From positions 1 to 64,000 of the forward strand of contig NZ_RAWE01000016.1 of the NCBI RefSeq assembly GCF_003611695.1: DNA of 64,000 nucleotides, written 5' to 3'. The first letter of the stretch is position 1; every line of letters begins with the position of its first letter. Below the pieces are notes generated by a model that worked only from the letters and a program-made list of their open reading frames with translations, had not been told where the DNA came from and made no database searches. Shown piece after piece: positions 1 to 8,512 of the stretch. The translations under genes were made by a program, and so were the position numbers. This DNA comes from Corallococcus carmarthensis (GTDB taxonomy: Bacteria; Myxococcota; Myxococcia; Myxococcales; Myxococcaceae).

Positions 1-2117
1 ACCCCGTAGAGCCCCACCGCCGCCAGCACCAGCGCCACCCCCGCGAAGAGGCTCGCCAGCAGGAGATAGAAGCGCAGCGGCGCCACCGTTCCATCCACCA
101 CCGACGCCAGCGTCCGCACGCTGCCCACCGCGAGGTTCGCGTCGAGCGCCCGGACCTCCGTCCGCACCACCCTGGCCAGCGCGAGCGGCTCTCCTGAAGT
201 GCGCAACACCAGCGTCATCTCCGTGGTCCGCGTCTGCTCATAGGGTACGTACACCTCCGGCGCGGCGGGCGCGGCCAGCCCCTCCGTGGCCAGGTTCGCC
301 ACCACCCCCACCACCCGGCCACCGAAGGCGCCGTTGCCCAGGTCCATGTCCGTGTCCACGGTGCGGCCCAGCGGGTCCTCTCCCGGCCAGAAGCGCCGCG
401 CCGCCTCCGCGTTGATCAACACCGCGCGCCCACCCGCGCCCCGGTCCTCTGGCAACAGCCCCCGGCCGCGAAGCACGGGCGCGCGCAATGCCTCCAGCGC
501 CCCCGGCGTGACGATGCGGATGCTGGCCTGCCAGGGCTCCGTGCCCGGTGCTACCGGCCGCTGTGGGTCGCGCACCGCGAGCGTCCAGCGCTGCCCCTCC
601 ATGGGCAGCGCATTCACCGCGCCCGCTGCTTTCACGCCGGGCAGGGCCCGCAACCGTTCGAGGAGCCCGTCGTAGAACGCCGCGGGCGCCGCGCTGCCAA
701 ACGCGTAGCGGATGGGCGGCAGGTCGAGCTTCACCGTCAGCACGCCCTCGGGCTGGAAGCCCGGGTCGATTCGCCGCAGGTGCACGAAGCTGCGCAGGAG
801 CAGGCCCGCGCTCACCAGCAGCAGCACCGCCAGCGCCGTCTCCGCCACGATGAGCGCCGCGCGAGTGCGGTGGTGGTGCGCGGCGCCTCCCGCGCCCTCG
901 CCCGTGGTCCGCAGCACGCGCGCCAGCTCCACCCGCGATGTCTGCCACGCGGGCACCAGCCCGAAGAGGAGCGTGGTGAACACCGACAGGCCGGCGGTGA
1001 ACGCCAGCACCGTGCCGTCGAGCGACACCTCCTCGATGCGCGGAATGTCCCGAGGCCCGAACGCCGCCAGCGCATCCAGCGCCCACATGGCCGCGAGCAG
1101 CCCGGCCACCCCGCCCAGCACCGACAGGAGCGCGCTCTCCACCAGCAGCTCCCTCGCGATGCGCCCCCGGCTGGCGCCCAGCGCCAGACGCACGGACGTC
1201 TCTCCCTCACGCGACGCGGCCCGCGCCAGCAGCAGGTGCATGAGGTTGGCGCACGCGATGAGCAGCACCAGCCCCACCGCGCCCAGCATCAGCAGCAACG
1301 AGGGGCGCACCTGGCCCAGCAGCACGTCGCGCAGCGGCTCCACGCTCGCGCCCATGTCCGCGTTCGTCGCCGGGTACCGCGCCGCCAGGCTTCGCGCGAC
1401 CGCCGTGGCGTCGGCCTTCGCCCGCGCGAGGCTCACCCCCGGCGCCAGCCGCCCATACACCTCCAGCCAGTGCGCGCCGCGCGCCTCCGGCTTCGTCATG
1501 GACTCGTCCTGCACGAGGGGCGTCCACAGCTCCGCGCGCGAGGGGAAGTCGAACCCCGGCGCCATCACGCCCACCACCGTCCACGGAAGGGGGCCGCCAA
1601 GGTGCAGCGTACGGCCCAGCACGTCGGGGCTGCCTCCAAAGCGGCGCTGCCAGAGTGCATGCGACAGCACCGCGACCTGGAGCGCCCCCGGCGCGTCATC
1701 CCCGGGCTGGAGCGCGCGGCCCAACTGCACTCGGGGCCCCAGCACCTGGAAGAACCCGGCCGTCACCATCCCGGACTGCACCTTCATGGGCGAGGCCTCC
1801 GTGCGATCCGCCCCGAGCGTCACCCTCACGGGCGCCACGCCGGCGAGCCCCTCGAAGGCCCGCGTCTGTTCGCGCAGGTCCCGCAGGTCCGGCGGCGAGG
1901 TCGGCCCCGCGCCCTGCCTCCCCACGCTGAACAGCCGCACGAGCCGCGCGTCGTCGTGCATGGGCAACGGCCGCAGCAGCACCGCGTGCACCACGCTGAA
2001 GATGGCGACGTTGGCGCCAATGCCCAGCGCCAGCGTGGCCACCGCCACGAAGGTGAAGGTGGGGCTGCGACGCAGCCGCCGCAGCGCGAGCCGGAGGTCC
2101 TGGAAGAGGGAGGCCAT
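1..2117 (-). CDS. MacB/FtsX-type ABC transporter permease, 3' end outside window
   Basis: Membrane permease of the MacB/FtsX class (the 'ADOP' permease type common in Acidobacteria and Myxococcota). The start at 2117 reads MASLFQDLRLALRRLRRSP, the usual amphipathic lead into TM1 (residues about 17-40, with ALGIGANVAIFSVV). A large periplasmic MacB-PCD-like domain follows (about 45-260), then TM2 near residue 275 (LLLMLGAVGLVLLIACANLM), further TM segments, and a second periplasmic region. The frame stays open to base 1, so the last TM segments are missing. Such proteins usually export lipids, peptides or lipoproteins with a separate ATPase; none is visible here and it would lie beyond the window. 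Family assignment is firm, substrate unknown. Confidence 0.85.
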   Translation of the reverse strand, partial: MASLFQDLRLALRRLRRSPTFTFVAVATLALGIGANVAIFSVVHAVLLRPLPMHDDARLVRLFSVGRQGAGPTSPPDLRDLREQTRAFEGLAGVAPVRVTLGADRTEASPMKVQSGMVTAGFFQVLGPRVQLGRALQPGDDAPGALQVAVLSHALWQRRFGGSPDVLGRTLHLGGPLPWTVVGVMAPGFDFPSRAELWTPLVQDESMTKPEARGAHWLEVYGRLAPGVSLARAKADATAVARSLAARYPATNADMGASVEPLRDVLLGQVRPSLLLMLGAVGLVLLIACANLMHLLLARAASREGETSVRLALGASRGRIARELLVESALLSVLGGVAGLLAAMWALDALAAFGPRDIPRIEEVSLDGTVLAFTAGLSVFTTLLFGLVPAWQTSRVELARVLRTTGEGAGGAAHHHRTRAALIVAETALAVLLLVSAGLLLRSFVHLRRIDPGFQPEGVLTVKLDLPPIRYAFGSAAPAAFYDGLLERLRALPGVKAAGAVNALPMEGQRWTLAVRDPQRPVAPGTEPWQASIRIVTPGALEALRAPVLRGRGLLPEDRGAGGRAVLINAEAARRFWPGEDPLGRTVDTDMDLGNGAFGGRVVGVVANLATEGLAAPAAPEVYVPYEQTRTTEMTLVLRTSGEPLALARVVRTEVRALDANLAVGSVRTLASVVDGTVAPLRFYLLLASLFAGVALVLAAVGLYG

Positions 2118-2276
2118 GTCGGACGCGCTTGAGCATGGCGCATGCCACGGAGGCGGGACAGTCACTCCCTGGCGGTAGGCGGAAAGGCACGCGCCACCCG
2201 CTGACCGGCGCTGGGAATCCACATCCCGTTTCCGGACACGCAAGCGGGCTCGAATGCATCCCGGGTCCGAAATGAT

Positions 2277-2307
2277 GGGAGGGCGTTCCACCCAGGGGCG
2301 CCCTCCC
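2277..2307 (-). terminator. Hairpin terminator behind the sugar-dehydrogenase-like gene
   Basis: Perfect 9-bp inverted repeat, GGGAGGGCG (2277-2285) and CGCCCTCCC (2299-2307), 13-nt loop, placed 20 nt after the stop of the minus-strand gene 2328-5063. There is no clear U tract, so the terminator role is inferred from position and stem strength. Confidence 0.5.
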
Positions 2308-2327
2308 GTTCATGTTTCAGCGAGGAC

Positions 2328-5063
2328 TCATTCCGCGCGCGACCGCTTGCGCCGGGTGGCCAGCGCGACGAGCGCCAACCACGCGAGCGGCGCCACCGGG
2401 GCCGCGCCGCAGCCGCAGCCGGAGTCGTCTTCGGTCGAGGGCTTGCTCGTGCCCGCGTCCGGGGTGCCCGTGCCGGCGTCGGTGCCCGCATCCGGCTGCT
2501 CCGCCTCGCAGCTCCCGTCCCCGACGCAGACCGTCACCGTGGCCTCGGCCGGGACTCCCGCCGTGTCCACCACCACGAGGCGCACCGTGTGCGGGCCCGG
2601 CGCCAGGCCCGTGGTGTCCCAGCGGTTGTGCTCGCCACCGAAGTGGAAGTGATTGTCCGAACGGATGTCCGTGTATTCCAGCGTGCCGTCCACGTAGAAG
2701 CCGGCGGCGGTGCAGCCCACGTCGTCCACGCAGTCGCCGAAGAACTCCGCCATGGCGCCGGACACGCGCTCGCCCTGGGTGGGCCGGGTGAGGACGGCGC
2801 GCGGCGGCTCATCCGCCTTCGTGGTGATGGTGAAGGTCTGCTCCGCGTCCGGCGGCACGCCGTTGGCCGCGCGCACGCGCACGTCCACGGGGCCCACCGC
2901 CGAAGGCGTCCAGGTGATGAGACCGGTGGCCGCGTCGATGCTCATGCCCTGCGGCACCGTGCCCTCCAGCGAATACGTGGGCTGCGGCCGGCCCACCGCC
3001 TCCACGTCATAGCGGTACGCGCCCCCCACCACGGCGGTGGTGACGGGCGTGGAGGAGATGGCGGGCGGGAGCACCTCGTCGTCCGCCTCCACGGCCTCCA
3101 GCGTGCGCGCGTCCAGTCCCGGCATGGCGACCGTGATGGTGGCCACGCCGTCCACGTTGTCCGCGTCCTGCGCGGCCTGGAGCGTGACGGTCTTCGGCGT
3201 GTTCCAGTTGGCCGTCGTGAACGCGAGCGTGGCCCCGGAGGCCACGGTGATGTCCGCATCCCCCTGGGTGGGCGCGACGGTGACGGTGACGTTCGACGTG
3301 GGCTTCAGGGAGAGCGACACGTCGAAGGTGGCGGTGCCGCCCTCGGGCACGGAGACCCGGGCGGTGGACACCACCAGCCGGGGCGAGTTGTTGTCGATGG
3401 TGGTGGCCACCACCGCCTCGTCCGTCAGGCCCTCGGAGGACACGGTGAAGGTGGCGGTGTCCGCGACCGCGTCCGCGTCCTCCACCGCCTCGAGCACGAC
3501 GACCTGGGGCACGCTCCAATCGGCCGGAGAGAAGGTGAGGGTGCCGCCGCTGATGACTCCCAGGTCCTCGGAGCCGCCCAGGGCGCGCGTCACCCGCACC
3601 GTCACGGGCGCGGCAGGCGCCTGGGCCAGCCGCACGGTGAAGGTCGCGCGGCCCCCTTCCATCAGGCGCAGGTTGAGCCCGGACACGACCAGCTTCTGGC
3701 CGGAAGCCACCGGAGCCACCCGCCGCACGACGTTGGCGGTGTGCCCGATGGCGTAGAGCGCACCGTCCGGCCCCACGCTCATGTCCACGCTGGAGGAGAA
3801 GCCCGTCCCCCATTCATCCACCGTCGCCACCGAGTCATCCGCCGCCAGCGTGGCGCGCGTCACCTGGCCGGAGTTGTAGTCGCCAAAGAAGTAGTTGCCG
3901 CGGTACTCCGGCGGGAAGAGGGTGGCGTCGTAGAAGGTGCCGCCGGTGATGGAGCCGCCCAGGGCCTGCGTCGTCGCGGTGCCGCCGCCGCTGCTCGCAT
4001 CCGGCAGGCCCGGCTGGGCCACCGTGAAGGTGGTGGTGCCCGGCGCGTTGTTGGCGCTGGCGACGTAGAACTCGCCGTTGAAGCTCGTGTTCCCCACCCC
4101 TTCGAGGGTGAGCCGCTCCCCCTTGCGGAAGCCGTGCGACCCCGTGGTGGTGAACGTGGTGACGCCCCCGCTGCGCACCGCGCCCGTGGCGGTGAGGGGG
4201 CGCGCGTCGACGTTGTTGGTGCGGTACTTGATGACGGGGGTGATGTAGTCGTTCCCCTGGGGCTGGTTGTTCTCGTAGTCGTTGTAGCCGGCGTGGCTGC
4301 GCTTGTTCACGACGAAGACCTGCTCGTAGCCGGTGCCCACGCCGTTGACCCACAGCTGGCCGCTGGTGGGCTGGAACGTGAAGGTGAACGGATTGCGCAG
4401 GCCGCGCGCCCAGATGTATTCGTTGTTGGGGCCCACGCCGTCGTTGAACGGATTGTCATTGGCGGGCGTGCCGTCCAGGTTGGCGCGGCCCACCTTGGCC
4501 GCCATGGACGTCAGGTCCGCGTCCACGCCGGTGCCGTTGCCCAGGTCGCCAATGGACCAGTAGAGCTTGCCGTCCGGCCCGAAGCCCAGCCCGCCGCCGT
4601 CATGGTTGTTGCCCGCCGTGGGCAGCAGCGTGACGACCTCCGTGCGCGCGATGCCCGTGCCGTTGGAGTCCGTGTAGCGCACGATGCGCTGCTCGGACGC
4701 GGAGACGGTGACGAAGAAGTAGACGTACCGGTTGACCACGTAGTTCGGGTCGAACGCGATGCCAATGAGGCCGCACTCGCTGTTGGTGTGGACCGAGGGC
4801 TCCTTGGCGAACTCACGGGTCACCAGCGTGGAGGTGCCCGGCTGCGTCTCCAGGGCCCCGTCCTTCATGGCCACCGTGCGGACGACGCCGTTCTTCAGCG
4901 TGATGAACAGGCGCCCTGAGCCATCCGGCGCCCACGCCATGCCGGTCGCGGCGGACAGGCTGCTGGAGGAATAGTTCGTTTCCACGAAGCCGGCGGGCAC
5001 CGTGGCCCGGGCGGGTGACGCCATCATCAGGAACAACAGCGAGGCCATGACGGGAGTACGCAT
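2328..5063 (-). CDS. PQQ-type glucose/sorbosone dehydrogenase-like surface protein with Calx-beta modules and MYXO-CTERM tail
   Basis: The start at 5063 (MRTPVMASLLFLMMASPARA) gives a clean signal peptide; an in-frame start 24 nt upstream would bury it. About 911 residues. A GSDH/sorbosone dehydrogenase beta-propeller (about 25-450) shows DGGGLGFGPDGKLYWSIGD and WARGLRNPF. It is interrupted at about residues 285-366 by a Gly/Thr-rich module (HGFRKGERLTLEGVG, FNGEFYVAS) that the homologous protein at 51338-53803 lacks. Two Calx-beta-like repeats, a putative Ig domain (PQGMSIDAATGLITWTPSAV) and another beta domain follow. The C-terminus has a DAGTDAGTGTPDAG linker, then SGCGCGAAP, a membrane helix and RRKRSR: the MYXO-CTERM layout used for outer-surface display in myxobacteria. 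Real PQQ binding or enzyme activity is not shown by sequence. Confidence 0.85.
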   Translation of the reverse strand: MRTPVMASLLFLMMASPARATVPAGFVETNYSSSSLSAATGMAWAPDGSGRLFITLKNGVVRTVAMKDGALETQPGTSTLVTREFAKEPSVHTNSECGLIGIAFDPNYVVNRYVYFFVTVSASEQRIVRYTDSNGTGIARTEVVTLLPTAGNNHDGGGLGFGPDGKLYWSIGDLGNGTGVDADLTSMAAKVGRANLDGTPANDNPFNDGVGPNNEYIWARGLRNPFTFTFQPTSGQLWVNGVGTGYEQVFVVNKRSHAGYNDYENNQPQGNDYITPVIKYRTNNVDARPLTATGAVRSGGVTTFTTTGSHGFRKGERLTLEGVGNTSFNGEFYVASANNAPGTTTFTVAQPGLPDASSGGGTATTQALGGSITGGTFYDATLFPPEYRGNYFFGDYNSGQVTRATLAADDSVATVDEWGTGFSSSVDMSVGPDGALYAIGHTANVVRRVAPVASGQKLVVSGLNLRLMEGGRATFTVRLAQAPAAPVTVRVTRALGGSEDLGVISGGTLTFSPADWSVPQVVVLEAVEDADAVADTATFTVSSEGLTDEAVVATTIDNNSPRLVVSTARVSVPEGGTATFDVSLSLKPTSNVTVTVAPTQGDADITVASGATLAFTTANWNTPKTVTLQAAQDADNVDGVATITVAMPGLDARTLEAVEADDEVLPPAISSTPVTTAVVGGAYRYDVEAVGRPQPTYSLEGTVPQGMSIDAATGLITWTPSAVGPVDVRVRAANGVPPDAEQTFTITTKADEPPRAVLTRPTQGERVSGAMAEFFGDCVDDVGCTAAGFYVDGTLEYTDIRSDNHFHFGGEHNRWDTTGLAPGPHTVRLVVVDTAGVPAEATVTVCVGDGSCEAEQPDAGTDAGTGTPDAGTSKPSTEDDSGCGCGAAPVAPLAWLALVALATRRKRSRAE

Positions 5064-5088
5064 GGCCCCGAACCTACCGCACCCCAAA

Positions 5089-5105
5089 TGGGGCCCGGGG
5101 CCCCA
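5089..5105 (-). terminator. Compact hairpin between two minus-strand genes
   Basis: TGGGGCC-CGG-GGCCCCA, a perfect 7-bp GC stem with a 3-nt loop, 12 nt after the stop of the gene at 5118-5654 and 26 nt before the next start. Likely an intrinsic terminator or transcript end; no U tract. Confidence 0.45.
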
Positions 5106-5117
5106 CCTGGAGAATCC

Positions 5118-5654
5118 CTACCGCGTCGCGGTGAAGTTCCGCCGGATGATGCACTTGGAGGCGGTCTTGTCGGAGGAGTAGCTCTCCAACTTGTACTCGC
5201 CTTCAATTGTGGAGCTGTCGGTGTCTGACTGGGGCGCGGGCGCGGCCACCGTCGCGGTGAAAACGGTGTTGTACCAGGTCGTCTCCGTGAGGGTCTGCGA
5301 GCCGAAGAGGTTCAGCTCCCACGAGGGCTCGCCGTAGTAGTAGGTCGACAGGCTCGCGCCGTCGAGCGTCGCCGTGGCGTAGGTTCCGGACAGGTTCACC
5401 ACGAGCGGCCCCTTGGGCAGGCCCAGCCCCAACGCCTCGCACTCGTCCCCAGGGGGCGATGTGTCCGCGAACTGGAGTGTGTAGGTGCCCGCGATGGCGC
5501 AACCGCCTTCACAGACGCTCACCGAGCTTCCGCCACAGCCCGGGTTTCCCATGCCGCTGCCCATCGTCATCATGCCCACCGCGAGCAGCACGGGGATGCG
5601 GAGGAACGTCACGGCCTTCGGGGTGCGGGCGCTGCGCGGGGATTCGACGTGCAT
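5118..5654 (-). CDS. Exported protein of unknown function
   Basis: I do not recognise the family. The start at 5654 (MHVESPRSARTPKAV) is preceded by GGAG six bases upstream; a longer frame to 5711 has no such site. It encodes 178 residues with a hydrophobic segment at about 16-32 (FLRIPVLLAVGMMTMGSG) and then NPGCGGSSVSVCEGGCAI, so the Cys after the segment might be acylated, though Pro-Gly is a poor lipobox. The mature part is rich in Thr and Ser (TYTLQF, TWYNTVFTATV) with few charges and ends RRNFTATR, which suggests a small secreted beta-strand protein. It lies between other exported proteins on the same strand, each probably transcribed separately. Confidence 0.65.
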   Translation of the reverse strand: MHVESPRSARTPKAVTFLRIPVLLAVGMMTMGSGMGNPGCGGSSVSVCEGGCAIAGTYTLQFADTSPPGDECEALGLGLPKGPLVVNLSGTYATATLDGASLSTYYYGEPSWELNLFGSQTLTETTWYNTVFTATVAAPAPQSDTDSSTIEGEYKLESYSSDKTASKCIIRRNFTATR

Positions 5655-5750
5655 GGAAGACTCCAGGTGGAACGGGAGGCGCCACGATAGCGAACGCCTG
5701 CCCTTCTTCACACCTGGGGTCCGTGGTGCTTCACGCTACGGCTTCATGCG

Positions 5751-6287
5751 TCACAGCGTGACGTTGCCGGACACCACCTCGGTGAACTTGCAGGGGATGT
5801 TGCTGGAGAGCGTGGCGCAGGTGGACGGCTGGGCCGGGGTCCACGTGGTGGCGTTCAGCTTGATGGCCGACTGCGCGCGCTGGCGGTAGACGCCCGCGGC
5901 GTAGGGCGTGGGGTTCGCCGTCTGGCCACCGAAGTCGGTGTTCGTCTCCGGGTAGCAGCTGCGGCTGCCCGCCACCGCCGTCCAGGTGACCGTGCCCGTG
6001 CTGCTCACCGACTTCTTCTCCACGATGGAGCAGACGTAGATGATGGGGTAGTCCTGGTCGCAATCCCAGACAGACGCCTGGGCGCTGATGGGGCCCCCCA
6101 CGTCATACGTGTAGGGTGTCGTCGCTTCGACCACGCACGTCGTGCCCGGGATGGCCTTCGTCACTTCGGACTGGACCTGCGCGATGTCACCGCCGGCGGG
6201 GGCCGGCTCCGTCGCTTCCGGCGCGGGACCACAGGCGCTGAACGCAAGGGCCACCACGGCGAGGCTGCACGTCTTGAACTTGAACAT
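5751..6287 (-). CDS. Putative lipoprotein of unknown function
   Basis: The protein starts MFKFKTCSLAVVALAFSAC, a textbook lipoprotein signal with lipobox F-S-A-C, so Cys19 should be lipidated and the protein held in an envelope membrane. It has 178 residues. An acidic linker (GPAPEATEPAPAGGD) is followed by a Thr/Ser-rich domain with several Cys (TTCVVEATTPYTYDVGG, VWDCDQDYP, IIYVCSIVEKK, GSRSCYPET, STCATLSSNIPCKF), which suggests disulfides. I know no named family. No Shine-Dalgarno sequence precedes the ATG; the start is chosen because the signal peptide begins exactly there. The gene is monocistronic in appearance, like its neighbour at 5118-5654. Confidence 0.7.
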   Translation of the reverse strand: MFKFKTCSLAVVALAFSACGPAPEATEPAPAGGDIAQVQSEVTKAIPGTTCVVEATTPYTYDVGGPISAQASVWDCDQDYPIIYVCSIVEKKSVSSTGTVTWTAVAGSRSCYPETNTDFGGQTANPTPYAAGVYRQRAQSAIKLNATTWTPAQPSTCATLSSNIPCKFTEVVSGNVTL

Positions 6288-6465
6288 GGGGGAGTGTCTC
6301 GGGGGAGAATGGACCTGAAGCGCTGTCACCCCCCACCGCTTGAATCCCATGCATCTCCATGGGTTCCAGGTGAGAGGCGACTAGCGCGTCAGCAAGGTAA
6401 ATCCATTCATCCCTTGTCGTCCACCCACGCGGGGCGCGGGGGCGTGGGTTGCACGCCCCGTGAAG

Positions 6466-7020
6466 TCACGGGCTCCGGGACGCCACGCTGGGTGCCGCGG
6501 TCATGGCCTGGCTGAGCTTCCGGGCGCCGTCCGAGAAGGCGCCTCGTGCGACCTCTTGCCCGGAGGTGCTGAGCACCTGGGCGAACACACGGTCGAAGCC
6601 CTTCTCCAGGCCCATGGACTGGTGGGGTTCACCCTTGGAGTCCGCGACCATGAAGAGCGACGTATCCAGCTCCGCCGGAGGCGTTTCGCCCTTCTCGCGG
6701 AAGAGCTCCTTCATGGCGGTGAGCGATTCATTGTGGGTCTTGCGGAGTTCCCCGCGCGCCATCCCCTTGAAGAGGCCCGGAACGTCGCGCAGGTCCACGT
6801 GGATGACGACGATGGGCTTCTTCTCGCGCACGTCATAGAGGAACTGGGAAGCGTGCTGGCGCAGCTCCTCCCGGGTGCTCTTGTTCGCGTACAGCACCAG
6901 GGTGGGGCGGCCCTGCCCGATGGGGACTTCCTTGCCGAACACGTCCTTGAGTTCAGCGGCGGCGGCCGGGAGAGCACCCAGCAGTCCAAGCAGGCAGGTC
7001 AGCAGTGCGGTCTTCTTCAT
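6466..7020 (-). CDS. Exported protein, possibly thioredoxin-fold (YtfJ-like)
   Basis: 184 residues beginning with the signal peptide MKKTALLTCLLGLLGALPA, followed by AELKDVFGKEVPIGQGRP, TLVLYANKSTREELRQ and KPIVVIHVDLRDVPGLFKG. The alternation of strand, helix and strand around TLVLYANKS and IVVIHVDLRD resembles the periplasmic YtfJ/TlpA thioredoxin fold, but no CxxC is present, so a disulfide-exchange role is unlikely. The C-terminal half is helical and charged. An in-frame ATG eight codons upstream is possible but lengthens the signal peptide for no gain. The export call is firm; the fold is a guess. Confidence 0.7.
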   Translation of the reverse strand: MKKTALLTCLLGLLGALPAAAAELKDVFGKEVPIGQGRPTLVLYANKSTREELRQHASQFLYDVREKKPIVVIHVDLRDVPGLFKGMARGELRKTHNESLTAMKELFREKGETPPAELDTSLFMVADSKGEPHQSMGLEKGFDRVFAQVLSTSGQEVARGAFSDGARKLSQAMTAAPSVASRSP

Positions 7021-7112
7021 GCAGTGGCTCCAGAAGTTGATCATGCGCTTAGGGTCCACCAACACCGCCGTGTCCAACCTGAATCCCATCAGGGAAATCA
7101 ATCCGTGCTGAT

Positions 7113-8408
7113 TCAGGGAGGGGGACCGACGTAGCGGGCCCTGGGACGCAGCAGATGCCCCTGCTCTCGTTGCTCGAGCACGTGGGCCACCCAACCCGCC
7201 GAGCGCCCCACCGCGAACACCGTCGCCGCGGCGCCCTTCGGCAAACCCAACGCCTCCGCCAGCATCACCAGCCCGACCTCCATCGACGGTGCGGGGTGGC
7301 CCGCGGCGCGCGTCACCTCCAGCACCGCGGAGGCCACTCGCACCGCGCGCGCTTGCGGGCGCAGTTCGAGCGCGGCCTGGATGAGGGCCGGCGTGCGTGG
7401 ATCCCCTTGGGGATAGAGCCGGTGGCCGAAGCCCGGCACGGACTCGCCCCGGCGCAGATAGGTGGACACCACCTCCTTCGCCCGCTCCGGACGGCCCACC
7501 TCCGCGAGGAGCGCCTCCACGCGGTCGCACGCGCCTCCGTGTCTGGAGCCGGAGAGCGCCGCCATCGCCGCGCCCACGCAGGCGTACAGGTCCGCGCCGG
7601 AGGACGCCGTCACCCGCGCGGCAAAGGTAGACACGTTGAGCTCATGGTCCGCGCAGAGCACCAGCGCCTGGTTCAACACCGCGGGCGCGCGCGGCGACCG
7701 GGCGGCCCACGCACGCGCCAGTGAATCCGCCACCGTCCGCTCACGCAACGCAGGGCCCACGCGGTCCGGCGCACGGGCCACGCATACCCAGGCCGCCAGG
7801 TGCCGCAGCAGGCTCCGGGCCCGTGCCAGCTCCCGGTCCGGTGGCGCCGCGAAGCGCACCGCGTCCCTCGCGCCCAGCAGGGACACCAGCGTCACCAGCA
7901 CCTCCGCCGGAGGCGTGCTCCGGGGCAGGAGCGCCGCCAGCGCGGCAGGGGCGAAGGGCGCTCGCGGCACACGCCACGTCGTGCCCCGAGGCTCCGGCAG
8001 CACGCCGGACCACAGCAGCTCCGCCACGTCCTCGAAGGAGCGGCCTTCCGTCGCCAGCACCACCGCCGAGTGGCGTCCCCGGTACGCCAGGCCTTGTGCC
8101 TCCACGCGCGACACGGCGGAGTCGATGACGGGCTCGCCCCACCGCAGCGCTCCCGCCGCCACCGCCGCGTGTCCCGCCCTCGCGTCGTGGCGGACCTTCA
8201 GCCGCTCCAGGTCCGCGCGTGCGTAGCGGTTCTCCTTCGTTCCCTGCACGGGCACGCACCGCACCAGCCCCCGGCTCACGTAGGTGTACAGCGTCGAACG
8301 TTTCACGCCGAGCAGCGCCGCCGCCTCACGCGCCGGCACCAGGGCTTCTTCCCGCTCAGGTCGATGGTCGAATCGAGATTGAGAGCGTCCACCCCGGCGT
8401 CTATCCAT
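7113..8408 (-). CDS. Helix-turn-helix/citrate synthase fusion protein
   Basis: 431 residues. The ATG at 8408 has AGGAGGT nine bases upstream. Residues about 20-70 form a MerR/excisionase-type DNA-binding domain (AREAAALLGVKRSTLYTYVS; ENRYARADLERLK). Residues about 85-431 are a citrate synthase fold: CADHELNVSTFAARV, SGSRHGG (His290), PGFGHRLYPQGDPR (His329) and VFAVGRSAGWVAHVLEQRE. The usual catalytic Asp motif (PNVD or NIDF) reads PAPSMEVG, with Glu377 at the Asp position. HTH-fused citrate synthase homologues are known from other bacteria. The fusion suggests a metabolite-sensing regulator or a minor citrate/2-methylcitrate synthase. The gene is divergent from the methyltransferase at 8513. 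Confidence 0.88.
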   Translation of the reverse strand: MDRRRGGRSQSRFDHRPEREEALVPAREAAALLGVKRSTLYTYVSRGLVRCVPVQGTKENRYARADLERLKVRHDARAGHAAVAAGALRWGEPVIDSAVSRVEAQGLAYRGRHSAVVLATEGRSFEDVAELLWSGVLPEPRGTTWRVPRAPFAPAALAALLPRSTPPAEVLVTLVSLLGARDAVRFAAPPDRELARARSLLRHLAAWVCVARAPDRVGPALRERTVADSLARAWAARSPRAPAVLNQALVLCADHELNVSTFAARVTASSGADLYACVGAAMAALSGSRHGGACDRVEALLAEVGRPERAKEVVSTYLRRGESVPGFGHRLYPQGDPRTPALIQAALELRPQARAVRVASAVLEVTRAAGHPAPSMEVGLVMLAEALGLPKGAAATVFAVGRSAGWVAHVLEQREQGHLLRPRARYVGPPP

Positions 8409-8512
8409 GCTCCATCCACCTCCTGGGAGGAGAGTGTCGACGCGGCGCGAAGGCGCTGTCGATATGTCTTTCCTCCTGGACGCGTGGAGCCCCGGACCCA
8501 GGAGGACATGCC

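Noticed and set aside
2589-4919. 776-codon antisense frame opposite the sugar-dehydrogenase-like gene
   Set aside because: Arg/Val/His/Gly-rich shadow of a gene with clear domains and signal peptide.
7078-7117. CCTGAATC and GATTCAGG inverted repeat at the end of the citrate synthase fusion gene
   Set aside because: The 24-nt loop and overlap with the stop codon make it a weak terminator candidate; nothing else supports a role.
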